A DNA stretch of 64,000 nucleotides from Flavobacteriales bacterium (GCA_016719225.1 JADKAN010000001.1:806001-870000); one strand, 5' to 3'. Shown: positions 1 through 9,246, counted from the stretch's first letter. Notes: generated from the sequence alone by a model not told the origin. Numbers and translations: made by a program.

Positions 1-669
1 CCAGGTTATCTCAGGGTCGGTGCCATAGTTTTCCAGGAGGTGCCACATGTAAAAGATCACTTGGCTCAGTGATGCCGGTTCGCGGGCATGGTGCAGTGCG
101 TCGTAAAGCACCTCGGGCTTGCCTTGGTCCACATTGGGGTTGTTGGATATGCGCACCATGTAGAGCGCACGTCCCTCCAAACTTTCGCCGATGGAAGCCT
201 TTGCACTGATCAGGTCCGGATACGCAGCTGACATCTCGTCCAATACGTCCTTCATTTCATCCCAGGTGTAATAGCCGCCCATGGTGCCCAAGTTGAAATG
301 TTCCGGTACCGCGATATCCGGCGGAGGGGTGCATTCCACGCTGCGCAGGTCGGCAGGGGCGGGATCGCTGGCGTGGTTCACGTACCAGGCTTGAACATCG
401 GCGATGTCGGAATGGTAGGGAATGCCGTTCTGCTGCAGGATGGTAAGCTCGCTGCCGGACAGATCCGTGGTGATGGCGACGCCGGGCTTTACTTGGCCAT
501 GGTCCGCCGCGATGCCGAGCCGCAACAATCCGGACACGCCGCCGGCAACCTCGGAAAGGTCAATGGTAACACGGGAGTAGGTCTCTGGATGTTGGGCGTT
601 CGCACCAACGGTGAGGCAGAGGACCAAGCCGGTGGGAAGGGAGCGGATAGTGTTCCGAAGGAAGCACAT
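1..669 (-). CDS. M14 zinc carboxypeptidase, N-terminal part
   Basis: The gene runs off the left edge; the first 223 codons are visible. The start at 669 gives a signal-peptide-like N-terminus (basic MCFLRNTIRS, hydrophobic stretch, cleavage near ANAQ), so the protein is exported. A prodomain-like stretch of about 130 residues follows, then the start of an M14 peptidase domain. The motif YDALHHAREPAS matches the HxxE zinc-binding region of M14 carboxypeptidases (His and Glu ligands). Bacteroidota proteins of this kind are usually long and end in a T9SS sorting domain, but that part is outside the window. Family assignment is firm; substrate is unknown. Confidence 0.85.
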   Translation of the reverse strand, partial: MCFLRNTIRSLPTGLVLCLTVGANAQHPETYSRVTIDLSEVAGGVSGLLRLGIAADHGQVKPGVAITTDLSGSELTILQQNGIPYHSDIADVQAWYVNHASDPAPADLRSVECTPPPDIAVPEHFNLGTMGGYYTWDEMKDVLDEMSAAYPDLISAKASIGESLEGRALYMVRISNNPNVDQGKPEVLYDALHHAREPASLSQVIFYMWHLLENYGTDPEITW

Positions 670-868
670 GCAGGGTGTGGGTTGGAATAGTGACGATGGA
701 TGCAGGGTACGCGGCGTACAGGATCTTTCGCGCCAATGTGTGCAGCAAACTGTTCCGAGATCCTTCGGGCAACTGGTTACGGGAACGCAAGTTAGCTGCA
801 TCATGGAACAGCACAGGCTCAAACTCAGGAAGTCCACGGTAACTTTCGGGCCGAAACCTTGGGATCAC

Positions 869-1255
869 ATGCGCATCTTTCCCTTCACAGTTCCCTTGCT
901 AGCCATGCTGTGTTTTTCCTGCACGAAGGAGGATAAGCCACTCCTGCAGGCCACTCTTCACGCCACATGCCGCGATTGTGTTGTAAGTTATGCAGTGGGC
1001 CCCGAACAGACGCATGTGGACACACTGCATGGGATCCCCGTGGAAGGGACTACCGACACCTTGGCGCAGGTCTGGCAGAAAAGCATCGAAGTTGTTGACG
1101 GCGACAACCTGTTCCTCCGGGCTTGCCGGATCCGCACGGACACGGCCTTCGGCAATATCTCGGTCAACGTGGACGGCGGTGTGAGACCGCTACAAGCCGC
1201 TGCGGACACAGCTGCGGAGTGTGCAGGGATCAACCAAGCGTTGCACGCGCAGTAA
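869..1255 (+). CDS. Small lipoprotein, unknown function
   Basis: A 128-residue protein. The chosen ATG opens a lipoprotein signal peptide with lipobox LAMLCFSC, so the mature protein should be lipid-anchored at a Cys near residue 16. The open frame extends further upstream, but only this start gives a signal sequence. The mature part has several Cys residues (TCRDCVV, a later RAC and a C-terminal AEC) that could form disulfides. I recognise no domain. It converges with the SIMPL-domain gene, 20 bases between stops. Confidence 0.6.
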   Translation: MRIFPFTVPLLAMLCFSCTKEDKPLLQATLHATCRDCVVSYAVGPEQTHVDTLHGIPVEGTTDTLAQVWQKSIEVVDGDNLFLRACRIRTDTAFGNISVNVDGGVRPLQAAADTAAECAGINQALHAQ

Positions 1256-1275
1256 ACGTCCCTGCCGGGTGGCTC

Positions 1276-1965
1276 TTAGTCCACCAAGCTGAATTTGAAA
1301 CGCATTGTCTGGATCACCGGAGAGGCTCCTTGGCTGCTGTCCGGATAGTCATAGTCGTTGCCGGATCCCGTATTGTAGTCTTCCGCGGCGATCAGTTTGC
1401 CCAGTTTGCGTCCCCCCATCACCGCCAAGCGTTCAGCCTTTGCATGGGCTTGGTTGAATAGCCGGGTCGTTAGGTCCTGCATGGCCGACGCGGTCGGCAC
1501 TTTCTTCCATTCCGCCACATTGCCGGTGAACAAGCCTTGTGTACGTAGCCAGATCACAAGTGCCTTGAGCTCTTCCTCCGTCTTTAATTCAATGCGCAAT
1601 GCAGGTGTTTCCGCGTTATCGGTGCTATAGCTGTTAATGGAGTATGGATCATAGCCGGTCGGTGCCTCTTGAACAACATATTTCCGTGCTTTCAGGTCCT
1701 TTTCAAGTTTTTCGCGCGCCTTCTTCATGCGCATATTGCTTTCCTTCTGGATCTTTTCATAATCCATGTTCTCGTCATACTCCATGGTCGCGAGCACTTC
1801 GTCCACGGGTGCGATGTCGTATAGAATGCTGCCGTTCAAGGTGGGCAAGGTGTCGCTTACCATCAGCACAATGCTGTTATCGGTGAAGAGTGAAGCATCG
1901 TTCTGCGCATTGGCAGCATTAAGCCACACGGTGCACGCAGCAAAGAGGAAAGCGGGGGTCTTCAT
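1276..1965 (-). CDS. SIMPL domain (DUF541) secreted protein
   Basis: A 229-residue protein with a signal peptide (MKTPAFLFAACTVWLNAANAQ). The C-terminal half contains AHAKAERLAVMGGRKLGKL, the pattern by which SIMPL/DUF541 proteins are recognised (KAxxxAxxLAxxxGxKLGK). Length agrees with the family. A charged, probably helical Lys/Glu-rich stretch occupies about residues 75-100. SIMPL proteins are periplasmic or secreted and of poorly defined function; some are linked to oxidative stress. An ATATTTGC promoter-like sequence lies just upstream of the start. Confidence 0.7.
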   Translation of the reverse strand: MKTPAFLFAACTVWLNAANAQNDASLFTDNSIVLMVSDTLPTLNGSILYDIAPVDEVLATMEYDENMDYEKIQKESNMRMKKAREKLEKDLKARKYVVQEAPTGYDPYSINSYSTDNAETPALRIELKTEEELKALVIWLRTQGLFTGNVAEWKKVPTASAMQDLTTRLFNQAHAKAERLAVMGGRKLGKLIAAEDYNTGSGNDYDYPDSSQGASPVIQTMRFKFSLVD

Positions 1966-2027
1966 CCAGCAAATATCGACTTTCGCACTGTACCGTGGCG
2001 TGCTGATCCCGTTTCCCAACGGCTTCT

Positions 2028-2528
2028 TCAGCAGTAGCGTACGAGCCAAGTTTCCTTCAACGGAACTTGGAAACGATCGCGCAGATCTCCCACGGTGGCC
2101 ACGAGGTCGTTGAACACCAAGGTATCCGGTGTAAGTGTGCCGCTTTTCAAATAGACTTCGACTTCCGTCGCACGGCAAGCCCGCACGCCCTCATCCGTTT
2201 GATAGAGCACGACCATGCGATCGGTCAACGTGCGTCCCAATGCGCGCTCCATCTGTTGTATGAATTGTACGCTCGAATCAATACTGCAACCACTTGCTGC
2301 GGCTTGATGCTCATCAACGGCCAGCACCACGAAGTGGTCGTGCATCACCGCCACTGCGGCGGCAAGTTGCGCGCCATGTGCGGCCCAACCTGCGGCGAAT
2401 CCAGCTCCGCGCATACGCAGCATTGCCACTTCGGCCGGAGTGAAAGCCACGGCACTTTTGTAGACCCAGACACGTGCATGGGCAGGTAGAAGGTCCAGCG
2501 CAGGAATTTCTGCGGATAGCGTAGGCAT
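2028..2528 (-). CDS. Conserved Bacteroidota protein (labelled 'ABC transporter ATPase')
   Basis: A 166-residue protein with the features of a small Bacteroidota-specific family that databases often call 'ABC transporter ATPase': RVWVYKSAVAF near residue 20, a WAAHG motif, HDHFVVLAVDE and SGCSIDSSVQFIQQ. There is no Walker A or B motif, so the inherited name is not supported by sequence. Function is unknown. A CATCTTTG promoter-like element lies 4 bases upstream of the ATG, implying a very short leader. It is followed downstream, after 62 bases, by the SIMPL gene. Confidence 0.75.
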   Translation of the reverse strand: MPTLSAEIPALDLLPAHARVWVYKSAVAFTPAEVAMLRMRGAGFAAGWAAHGAQLAAAVAVMHDHFVVLAVDEHQAAASGCSIDSSVQFIQQMERALGRTLTDRMVVLYQTDEGVRACRATEVEVYLKSGTLTPDTLVFNDLVATVGDLRDRFQVPLKETWLVRYC

Positions 2529-2560
2529 GGTGCAAAGATGGGATGGTCCGGATGAATTGA

Positions 2561-3151
2561 TCAGCGACGCATTTCCTTCAACGCGGCATACACGCGGTGC
2601 ATCGGCAGTCCCATCACGGTATAGAAGCTGCCTTCAATACGTTCCACCGTGGTGAAGCCCAGCCAGTCCTGCACTCCATAGGCACCGGCTTTGTCCAGCG
2701 GCTTGTGGCGTTCCACATAGTAGGCGATCTCTGCCGCGGTCATCGGTGCGAAGCGTACGTTCGCTGTATCGGAAAAGCTCATTGTTCCGTTGGCCGTACG
2801 CAGGCATACGCCGGTTATAACGCGGTGTTCCTTGCCTGCCAACAGGCCCAACATGCGGCGTGCATCCTGCGCGTCCTCCGGTTTATTCAGCAAAAGCTCG
2901 CCCAGCAATACCGTCGTGTCCGCCGTTACGAGCACTTGGTCATTCGCCAATTCACCCTGCCAGGCCATCGCCTTCTTTCGGGCGAGATGTTCCGCTACTT
3001 CGGCAGCTGCCATCCCTACAGGCGGGGTCTCATCCACGTCCACGCTGGTGATCTCCACTGGCAGGTCAAGGCCTTGCAACAATTGGCGACGACGCGGGGA
3101 AGCGGAGGCCAGCACCAAGCGCCACGGGAAAAGGGGAGGAGCGCTGCTCAT
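2561..3151 (-). CDS. maf: Maf-like nucleoside triphosphate pyrophosphatase
   Basis: A 196-residue Maf/YhdE-type enzyme that hydrolyses non-canonical or dTTP/UTP nucleotides to monophosphates, a house-cleaning role. Seen: the N-terminal LASASPRRRQLL signature (phosphate and base binding), VTADTTVLL with the catalytic acidic region and DKAGAYGVQDW near residue 155, typical of the YhdE subgroup. Its start overlaps the end of the upstream UbiA gene by 4 bases, indicating translational coupling in the DUF2520/HAD/UbiA/Maf cluster. Confidence 0.93.
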   Translation of the reverse strand: MSSAPPLFPWRLVLASASPRRRQLLQGLDLPVEITSVDVDETPPVGMAAAEVAEHLARKKAMAWQGELANDQVLVTADTTVLLGELLLNKPEDAQDARRMLGLLAGKEHRVITGVCLRTANGTMSFSDTANVRFAPMTAAEIAYYVERHKPLDKAGAYGVQDWLGFTTVERIEGSFYTVMGLPMHRVYAALKEMRR

Positions 3152-4179
3152 AGGACTTTGTGGATGAAGAACGCAAAAGCTACTGCCACGGCCATGGCGA
3201 ATTTCAGGATGTTGCCGGCCGTGTTAAAGCCTCTCCGGTCGTGTGCATTGTATGTGAAACCTGCGGAAAGCAGCATAGGTAGCACGATCCCTGCGCCGAT
3301 GTACCAATAGGAGAACTTATCGGTGAGCACGACTGAGCGTACCAAAAGAAGTGCGATCACGGCTACGGCGAGATAGAATAAGGTCAACGCTTTGGCCCAT
3401 TGCATGCCCAGCACGATAGGCACCGTTCGGCAACCGTCAGCGGCATCCCCCTTCACATCAGCCATGTCCTTTTGTAGCTCTCTCACCAAGGTGGTGACGA
3501 AGGCAAAGGCGGCGAAGCCAGCGATCCATCCCCACAGCCCGGAGAAACCGAATTTCACTTCCATCTCGGTGCCATTTCCCATGGACACAGTGGCGCTGGT
3601 GCCATAGGCCTGCGCCAAGGCCGGGATCTCGTACAGGCCCACGGTCAAGGGGACCAAGGCCACCAAGAACGCCACCGCTCCATTGCCGAGCAGGAAAGTG
3701 CGCTTCAATTTGGTGCTGTAATACCACAACGCCCCAGCAGCGAAGATCGGAACGGCCGCCAAGGCGGTCTGTCCGCTTTTCCATGCCGTCAACATGCCAA
3801 GCATTACGCCCAGTGTGGAGAGGACCAAATGCCCCATCATGGCCACGCGCCGCTTTACGCTGCGCCCCACAATAACGGCTTCGGGCTTGTTCACGCGATC
3901 TATCCGCGTGTCGAAATAATCGTTGATCACATTTCCCCCGGCGGCGATCAAAACCGTGCTGGCGACCAACAACCAGAATAAAGTGCCACTGAATGCATGG
4001 GTGAAGCTGTTGCCCGGTATTTTTTCAAGAACCGTGGTGCCCGAAGGTTGCGCCATGGACGCGAGGTCAATGGAACTGGTATTGAGGTATGCCTCCACCA
4101 CGCCGAACCGCATGGCCACCATGGTGAACACGATGATGAGGAGGTTCAACGGACGGGTAAGTCGCAGAAAAGCCAGCAT
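3148..4179 (-). CDS. UbiA-family prenyltransferase
   Basis: A 343-residue integral membrane protein with about eight hydrophobic segments. The first Asp-rich motif, NDYFDTRIDRVNKP (residues about 87-100), and a second one around DMADVKGDAADG (about 235-247) are the Mg-diphosphate sites of UbiA prenyltransferases. Bacteroidota homologues in this context are usually annotated as geranylgeranylglycerol-phosphate geranylgeranyltransferase; I infer but cannot prove that substrate. It is one base from the KdsC-like gene upstream and overlaps maf downstream by 4 bases. A long insertion between helices 1 and 2 (about residues 28-55) is unusual. Confidence 0.88.
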   Translation of the reverse strand: MLAFLRLTRPLNLLIIVFTMVAMRFGVVEAYLNTSSIDLASMAQPSGTTVLEKIPGNSFTHAFSGTLFWLLVASTVLIAAGGNVINDYFDTRIDRVNKPEAVIVGRSVKRRVAMMGHLVLSTLGVMLGMLTAWKSGQTALAAVPIFAAGALWYYSTKLKRTFLLGNGAVAFLVALVPLTVGLYEIPALAQAYGTSATVSMGNGTEMEVKFGFSGLWGWIAGFAAFAFVTTLVRELQKDMADVKGDAADGCRTVPIVLGMQWAKALTLFYLAVAVIALLLVRSVVLTDKFSYWYIGAGIVLPMLLSAGFTYNAHDRRGFNTAGNILKFAMAVAVAFAFFIHKVL

Positions 4180-4180
4180 G

Positions 4181-4708
4181 CTACCACTGGTAGGCCTGTT
4201 CGGTGAGCCACTTTCCTTGCACTTTCATGGCCTGCTCCAGGATGTCCCGGACACAACCCCGTCCGCCCGGGAAGCGCGATACGTAGCGGCTCACCGCTTT
4301 TACTTCGGCTGCTGCATCGGAAGGACAGCATGCGAGTGCCGTGCGCTGCATGGCGCGCAGGTCGGGAATGTCGTCTCCCATGTATGCGCAACGCGATAGG
4401 TCCAACCCGGTCGCTGCCATCAGCTCGTCCAGCTTGATGCTCTTGTCCTTCACGGAGTGGTGATACTCCTTCACACCCAAACGGGCCAGGCTTTGGCCGA
4501 TCCCATCGCTGATCCCACCTGTGCACACAATAATGCGCAGACCCTCCTTCAGCGCGTGCTGCACCGCGTAGGCATCGCGGGTAAAGAACGTGCGGATGGG
4601 ATCGATACCCGGTGAGAGCTGAACGGTACCGTCGGTGAACACGCCATCCACATCGAAGAGGAATGTATCGATGCCGGCGAGCAGTTCTTTATAGGTCTTG
4701 GTTTCCAC
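4181..4708 (-). CDS. KdsC-like HAD phosphatase
   Basis: About 175 residues from a GTG start that gives VETKTYKELLAG and overlaps the upstream DUF2520 gene by 20 bases; the open frame continues upstream but that part is antisense to DUF2520. Seen: HAD motif I FLFDVDGVFTDG, motif II CTGG, a motif III lysine in VKDKSIKLDE and motif IV YMGDDIPDL. Length and motifs fit the KDO-8-phosphate phosphatase (KdsC) class C0 HADs used in LPS precursor synthesis. Neither kdsA nor kdsB is nearby, so the exact substrate is inferred. Confidence 0.85.
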   Translation of the reverse strand: METKTYKELLAGIDTFLFDVDGVFTDGTVQLSPGIDPIRTFFTRDAYAVQHALKEGLRIIVCTGGISDGIGQSLARLGVKEYHHSVKDKSIKLDELMAATGLDLSRCAYMGDDIPDLRAMQRTALACCPSDAAAEVKAVSRYVSRFPGGRGCVRDILEQAMKVQGKWLTEQAYQW

Positions 4709-5474
4709 GGTTGGCGGGGTGATAGGTGCGCAGGATGAGATCACTGATGGCGGCGTAGGCGCGGCGAAGGTCGGGTTCATCACCCAACAGATCCATTTGC
4801 TGTGCGATCGTGCGCACATCCCCGCGCCGCGCGGGGCCGGTCACCGCGTTGTCCGCGCCGTGTGAGGCCTTTTCAGTGGTGGCCTTCCACAGCGGAAGAA
4901 GCAGCTCCGGAGCAATGCCGTGCGTGGTGAGCAAGCGCTCTGCTTCGCGAAGGAGGAACGTCGGGAAATTGGCAGCGATCACCGCGCTGAGGTGGAGCCG
5001 TTGACGCAGCGGGAAGGGCAGATGCACCACCGTGGTGGATAGCCGGGCGCCGAGGTCACGCAGCAGGTCCAAGGTTGCTTCGTTCTCCGCATCCACGACA
5101 AGTGGCACATCCTTGAAGGAAGCTGGTATTCCGGGACTGAAGCTTTGAATAGGCCACAACACACCGCGGTGTTCATGTGGCAGTAAAAGGTCAAGTGCCT
5201 TCGAACCGCTTAGATGGATGATGGGTGTACCATCGCTGGGAAGGATCTCCGCCACCAGGTGGATGGCATCGTCGCTGACTGCTAGGATGCGCATCTCAGC
5301 TGGTGGAAGCGCACAGTTTAAGCCAAATGACCCGCAGCCCAGAGTGCTGGCAAGTTCCGAGGCTTTCACCTCACTCCGTGCTACCACTCCAGCGATCGGA
5401 ATACCTGCAACACGCAAGGCATGACCCAAGTGGAACGCCAAGCGCCCGGCACCGATGAGAAGAACGGATCGCAT
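4689..5474 (-). CDS. DUF2520 domain Rossmann-fold protein
   Basis: A 261-residue protein beginning with a dinucleotide-binding motif (LLIGAGRLAFHLGHAL), followed by a ProC/F420-reductase-like fold and a C-terminal helical DUF2520 domain (LSAVIAANFPTFLLREAE). It heads the minus-strand DUF2520 / KdsC-like / UbiA / Maf cluster, an order common in Bacteroidota. A GACCTTCG element 6 bases upstream of the ATG is the likely promoter of the cluster. The redox substrate is not known. Confidence 0.87.
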   Translation of the reverse strand: MRSVLLIGAGRLAFHLGHALRVAGIPIAGVVARSEVKASELASTLGCGSFGLNCALPPAEMRILAVSDDAIHLVAEILPSDGTPIIHLSGSKALDLLLPHEHRGVLWPIQSFSPGIPASFKDVPLVVDAENEATLDLLRDLGARLSTTVVHLPFPLRQRLHLSAVIAANFPTFLLREAERLLTTHGIAPELLLPLWKATTEKASHGADNAVTGPARRGDVRTIAQQMDLLGDEPDLRRAYAAISDLILRTYHPANRGNQDL

Positions 5475-5524
5475 AAGGCGCGAAGGTCGGGAGGAAAGCG
5501 GGTTGGAAGTTAGGATTGATCAAA

Positions 5525-5658
5525 CCACAGAGGCACAGAGCCACGGAGAATACATGCTTCCCTTCTTCTCCGCTCCGCAAGCTCATAGCTGATCCTCACC
5601 TCCTTGATCCAGATCATTCTGGTAACGGACGATCTGCATTTCCCAGTGCCTCTGTGCC
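5525..5658. repeat. Imperfect inverted repeat in intergenic region
   Basis: The 255-base gap between the divergent DUF2520 and antitoxin-like genes carries CACAGAGGCACAGAGCCACG near 5526-5545 and the reverse-oriented AGTGCCTCTGTGCC at 5645-5658, sharing 11 bases (CACAGAGGCAC). I see no reading frame of quality here. It could form a long-range hairpin or be remnants of a dispersed intergenic repeat. Confidence 0.4.
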
Positions 5659-5729
5659 GGAGCTTGCCACGGGGAAGGCCGGGGTGGTGAAAACCTATTT
5701 GCCATTAGCTTTGGGAAGATCTCATCACC

Positions 5730-6098
5730 ATGGACCTGAAGACCCTCAAACTCGAGCTACTCGAACGCATCGCGCTGCTGGAGGACGAAACGCGGCTAAG
5801 GGCGTTGAAACGACTGCTGGATTCCCCGCGCGGTTACGGCATTCCGAACGATCACCTCAGCGTGGTCAGGGAAGGAGAAGAACCATTTATCAAGCTGGAG
5901 GACCGGAGCTATTCCGCGGAAGAGGTTCGGAAGTTGATGGAGGAGCTTCAACAGATATATGAAGTCGATGCTGCGCTGATCAGCCCTGAAGAACTGGCAG
6001 AGCTGGATGCAAGCCGGGAACTATACCAGCGTGGGGAAGGCAGTTGGTATACACTGGAGCAGTTGGAGGCAAGGATCAAAAAGCGTCGCGATCCTTGA
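5730..6098 (+). CDS. Antitoxin-like protein upstream of a broken ParE/RelE toxin
   Basis: A 122-residue soluble, highly charged protein. The N-terminus (MDLKTLKLELLERIALLEDE) resembles the helical antitoxins paired with ParE-like toxins in Bacteroidota. The rest contains Glu/Leu-rich helices (YSAEEVRKLMEELQQ) and LDASRELYQRGEGSWYTLEQ, which recalls the C-terminus of addiction-module antitoxins. Its stop is 2 bases from the toxin start (TGATCATG), so the two form a toxin-antitoxin operon layout. It is longer than most such antitoxins and may be two tandem antitoxin modules. Function is inferred. Confidence 0.6.
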   Translation: MDLKTLKLELLERIALLEDETRLRALKRLLDSPRGYGIPNDHLSVVREGEEPFIKLEDRSYSAEEVRKLMEELQQIYEVDAALISPEELAELDASRELYQRGEGSWYTLEQLEARIKKRRDP

Positions 6099-6100
6099 TC

Positions 6101-6449
6101 ATGAAGAACGTCATTTTCATCGGTTGCAGAGAAGGAGATCGAAGAGAGACACGATTCACTTAGCCAGGATGGCCTCGAATTGAGTGATGGATCCCATGAG
6201 GATGTGCTGCGAACACTACGCTACCTCGCTCAATTTCCCGCAGGTATCCAGGTCCGTTCGAAAGTCTATAGGTATGCTCCGCTCCAGGTATTGCGTTACC
6301 ATCTGGTCTATTCCATTGAAGGCATGGTCGTCGTGGTCCACCGGGTCCGCCGCATGTATCAACGTCCACTGAAGCGATACTTCGTAGGAGACGGCCGCTG
6401 CATTCCAAGGCTGACAAAAGCGGTGGCTTCTGTTGTGGCGCTCGCCTAG
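6101..6449 (+). pseudogene. Frameshifted ParE/RelE-family toxin
   Basis: The first seven codons from the ATG at 6101 read MKNVIFI. That frame then reaches a stop near 6161. A shift at about 6122 opens a second frame (VAEKEIEERHDSLSQDGL, then EDVLRTLRYLAQFP, YRYAPLQVLRYHLVYSI and VVVVHRVRRMYQRPLKRY) that reads as a complete ParE/RelE toxin fold to the stop at 6449. One indel therefore breaks an otherwise normal toxin of about 100-115 residues. It may be true inactivation or a sequence error. Confidence 0.65.
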
Positions 6450-6457
6450 TAACCGGT

Positions 6458-9244
6458 TCAAGCTTTCGCTTTAGCTCCTTTGCCGCGCACTCGGTGCCTG
6501 ACCGCCACCAAGGTTCCAAGTGCCATCAGGATGCACCCGATCCACAGGATATTTATGCCAGGGAACACGATAGCCTGCATGATCACGAACTCCCGCTCGC
6601 TAACGTTCAAGCCTACATGGTCGCCCTTCACCGTGGCGAGGTCGAACTTCACGTTGAGCTCCGGGATCTCGAACCCTTTGCTGCCCACGTTCTCGTCGTT
6701 GTGGTAGATCACCACGGGCTTCGCCTCGAACCAGCGGCTGTCATCATAGAGGTCCCGAACACGCATGTTCAGGATGTAAACTGTGAAATCGGGCCCGAGC
6801 CGTGTCAGGGTGACGCTGTCCCGCACCGTGCGGATGCTGTCAATAAGGATGACACATGTTGGCGTGACGATGGTATCTCCGACGTTCTTCTCGTAGAGCC
6901 GCGCGGGCATGAAGCCGTCCGCGGCGGTATCCAATTTCGCGTAGCGGATATGGGTGTAGAGGTCATGGTCCGCCCAGTGCTTGGTGCTGGGTTCGGCCAC
7001 GTTCCCGAAGCGTGGATTCAGCTGTACCAAGGGCTCCAGTGCGAATTCCTTTGGACCGGGCAGGTGGGCGCTCCAGTTCCGGGCATGCCAAAGTTGCTGG
7101 CGCGTGAAGGTCTCAAGCGGCTCCCAATGGATCGGCTGGTCCACCAAGAAAATGGCCCCGGCCGTGTGGTCGTCCTTGGCGCGGAAGAGCATGCTGCGGA
7201 CCCGCACGGTATCGCCCGCTTGGAACCGGCGAGGTTCAGCGGCGAAGTAGTCCATGTCGTAGTACAGGTTGACCCCATCCTGCCGCTTGCCATTGTAGGT
7301 GACGAAATAGTCGCCGATGGGCACGGTGTCGCCGACATAAAGGAGCATTTCCTTACTGTCGTTGAAGTCCTTGTTGAGGTAGCTCAGCACAGGGCCTTGC
7401 ACGTTCCGGCTGATCTCGTGCTGGCGGGAGGTGCTGATCAATGCCCCCAATAGTACCAAGGAAAAGCCGGTGTGTGCGATCGCCGGGCCCGCTTTGGAAA
7501 GCTTGCCCTTCAATACCAAGGGGATGTAGAAGCTGTTCGCCAGCGCCGCGAACCATGTGGCGAAAAGCAACGCTACGAGGTTCACTTCCACCCATTTGTA
7601 TTCCAGCCACCATACGCACAGCGCGGTAAGCACGACGGCCCCGATCAACGAATAGCGCAGCTCGCGGAGGAATTTCTTCCGGTCGGTCTTCTTGTAGCGT
7701 AAATATTGGCCGATAGCGACCAGCATGGCTACGATGAAGGCGAAGGGCACCTGCCATTTGTTGTAATGCGCTTTGGCTTCCACCGGCGGTGCCAGCTTGG
7801 CTTTGGCGAGGTCCTGCGCCCAACCCCAGCCCGTCGCATTGTGCAAGCTCTCGAATGCGCCATGGAAAGGCGCCAGCAGCAGGTTGAACACCGGCATACT
7901 GGTGCTGAAGATGATCTGCATGGCGCTGAGCAGCAGGACCAGCGATCCAATGAACAGCCAGAATTCGCGGCTGAGCAGTTCTTCTTCATCCGCTCGCCGG
8001 AAGTCACCCGCCCGGTAGGCGGTCACGGTCATCACGGTGCTCACCGCACCGAACAGGAGAATCGCCGGCACATAAACCTCCAATGCAATACCCAGGACGA
8101 AGATCACCGCGCTGATGGCAACGTAGAACCAACGGTTACTGCGTACCGTGTTCAGCGCAGCCACCGCTATCATCACAAAGGTGAGCATGAAGATCAGCAG
8201 ACCCGGCAACATGCCCTCGCCGGTGAAGCTGTGTACGCTGGTATCGCCCAATACACCGCTGCGGGTAAGGAAGGTACTGTAGAGCACCAGCAGGAAGGTG
8301 AGGAGCGCGAGGAATAGCGCAGTGAAGAGCGAGGTGTCCTTGCGTTTGTTGATCAGGAGAAGGTGCCCGACGCCGACAAGGGTGAGCCAGGGCACCAAGG
8401 ATGCGTTCTCCACCGGATCCCACGCCCAGAAGCCGCCGAAACTCAGCGCTTCATAAGCCCAAGCACCGCCCATCAAAATGCCGGTGCCCAACACCGCAAT
8501 ACCGAAGAAAGTCCACGGCAGCGCAGGCTCCATCCATTCTTTCAATCGCTTGGTCCACAGGCCGGCAACGGCAAAGGCGAACGGTATCAGTGTGGAAGCA
8601 AAACCGAAGAAGAGGGTGGGAGGGTGGATCACCATCCAGTAGTTCTGCAACAAGGGGTTCAGGCCGCGGCCGTCCTTGAACTGCGGGATCATGGCCAAGT
8701 AGTTCGGCAAGTGCGTCCAAGGCAGGCCCAAGTTCTCCGGAAGTTCACGGATCAACAGGAATGGGCTGCTACCCACGCGCACGTCGAACACATAAATGCC
8801 CAACAACATCGTGGCCAGGAATACTTGGACCAGCGCGAACACCGCAACCACAGGGCCTTCCCACGTTTTAGCCTTCCATATCAGCAGGTTGCCCAGCACC
8901 ATGGTCCAGAAGGTCCACAGCAGGAACGAGCCTTCCTGACCTTCCCAGAAGCAGCTGGCGATATAGCGCAACGGCATCTCCGTGTTGCTGTGCTTCCACA
9001 CATAGTCATACGCGAACCAGTGGTTGAAAAGCATGGTGAACAGCGTCACCACAATGCCGATTATGGCTAAAGAATGCACGCGGAAGGCGGCGCGCGCCAC
9101 GGTGCGCCAGCCTTGCTCGTTGGTCTGTGTGTAGAACGTGTATGCCACCAACGCCAAGAGCGCGCCCCCGAAGGACAGGATAGTGAGCATATGCCCAAGC
9201 TCACCAGCCCAGGCATGTTCGCCGATGTAAGAGACGGGTTCCAA
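6458..9244 (-). CDS. ccmF: CcmF/CcsA-type cytochrome c heme lyase
   Basis: A 928-residue polytopic membrane protein with the tryptophan-rich WWD heme-handling motif GGFWAWDPVENASLVPWL (about residues 270-287) and HPP(T)LFFGF nearby, both characteristic of CcmF. CcmF takes heme from CcmE and ligates it to apocytochrome c on the outer face of the inner membrane. A large soluble domain lies in the C-terminal part (about 640-890), followed by a last membrane segment. It is longer than E. coli CcmF (about 650), as is usual in Bacteroidota. It is the last gene of the ccm operon visible from 11714 downwards. Confidence 0.9.
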   Translation of the reverse strand: MEPVSYIGEHAWAGELGHMLTILSFGGALLALVAYTFYTQTNEQGWRTVARAAFRVHSLAIIGIVVTLFTMLFNHWFAYDYVWKHSNTEMPLRYIASCFWEGQEGSFLLWTFWTMVLGNLLIWKAKTWEGPVVAVFALVQVFLATMLLGIYVFDVRVGSSPFLLIRELPENLGLPWTHLPNYLAMIPQFKDGRGLNPLLQNYWMVIHPPTLFFGFASTLIPFAFAVAGLWTKRLKEWMEPALPWTFFGIAVLGTGILMGGAWAYEALSFGGFWAWDPVENASLVPWLTLVGVGHLLLINKRKDTSLFTALFLALLTFLLVLYSTFLTRSGVLGDTSVHSFTGEGMLPGLLIFMLTFVMIAVAALNTVRSNRWFYVAISAVIFVLGIALEVYVPAILLFGAVSTVMTVTAYRAGDFRRADEEELLSREFWLFIGSLVLLLSAMQIIFSTSMPVFNLLLAPFHGAFESLHNATGWGWAQDLAKAKLAPPVEAKAHYNKWQVPFAFIVAMLVAIGQYLRYKKTDRKKFLRELRYSLIGAVVLTALCVWWLEYKWVEVNLVALLFATWFAALANSFYIPLVLKGKLSKAGPAIAHTGFSLVLLGALISTSRQHEISRNVQGPVLSYLNKDFNDSKEMLLYVGDTVPIGDYFVTYNGKRQDGVNLYYDMDYFAAEPRRFQAGDTVRVRSMLFRAKDDHTAGAIFLVDQPIHWEPLETFTRQQLWHARNWSAHLPGPKEFALEPLVQLNPRFGNVAEPSTKHWADHDLYTHIRYAKLDTAADGFMPARLYEKNVGDTIVTPTCVILIDSIRTVRDSVTLTRLGPDFTVYILNMRVRDLYDDSRWFEAKPVVIYHNDENVGSKGFEIPELNVKFDLATVKGDHVGLNVSEREFVIMQAIVFPGINILWIGCILMALGTLVAVRHRVRGKGAKAKA

Positions 9245-9246
9245 GG

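Noticed and set aside
2028..2528. ABC transporter ATPase function
   Set aside because: No Walker A, Walker B or signature motif; the common database name is not supported.
6494..7453. 319-codon plus-strand frame
   Set aside because: Antisense to ccmF with no protein family features.
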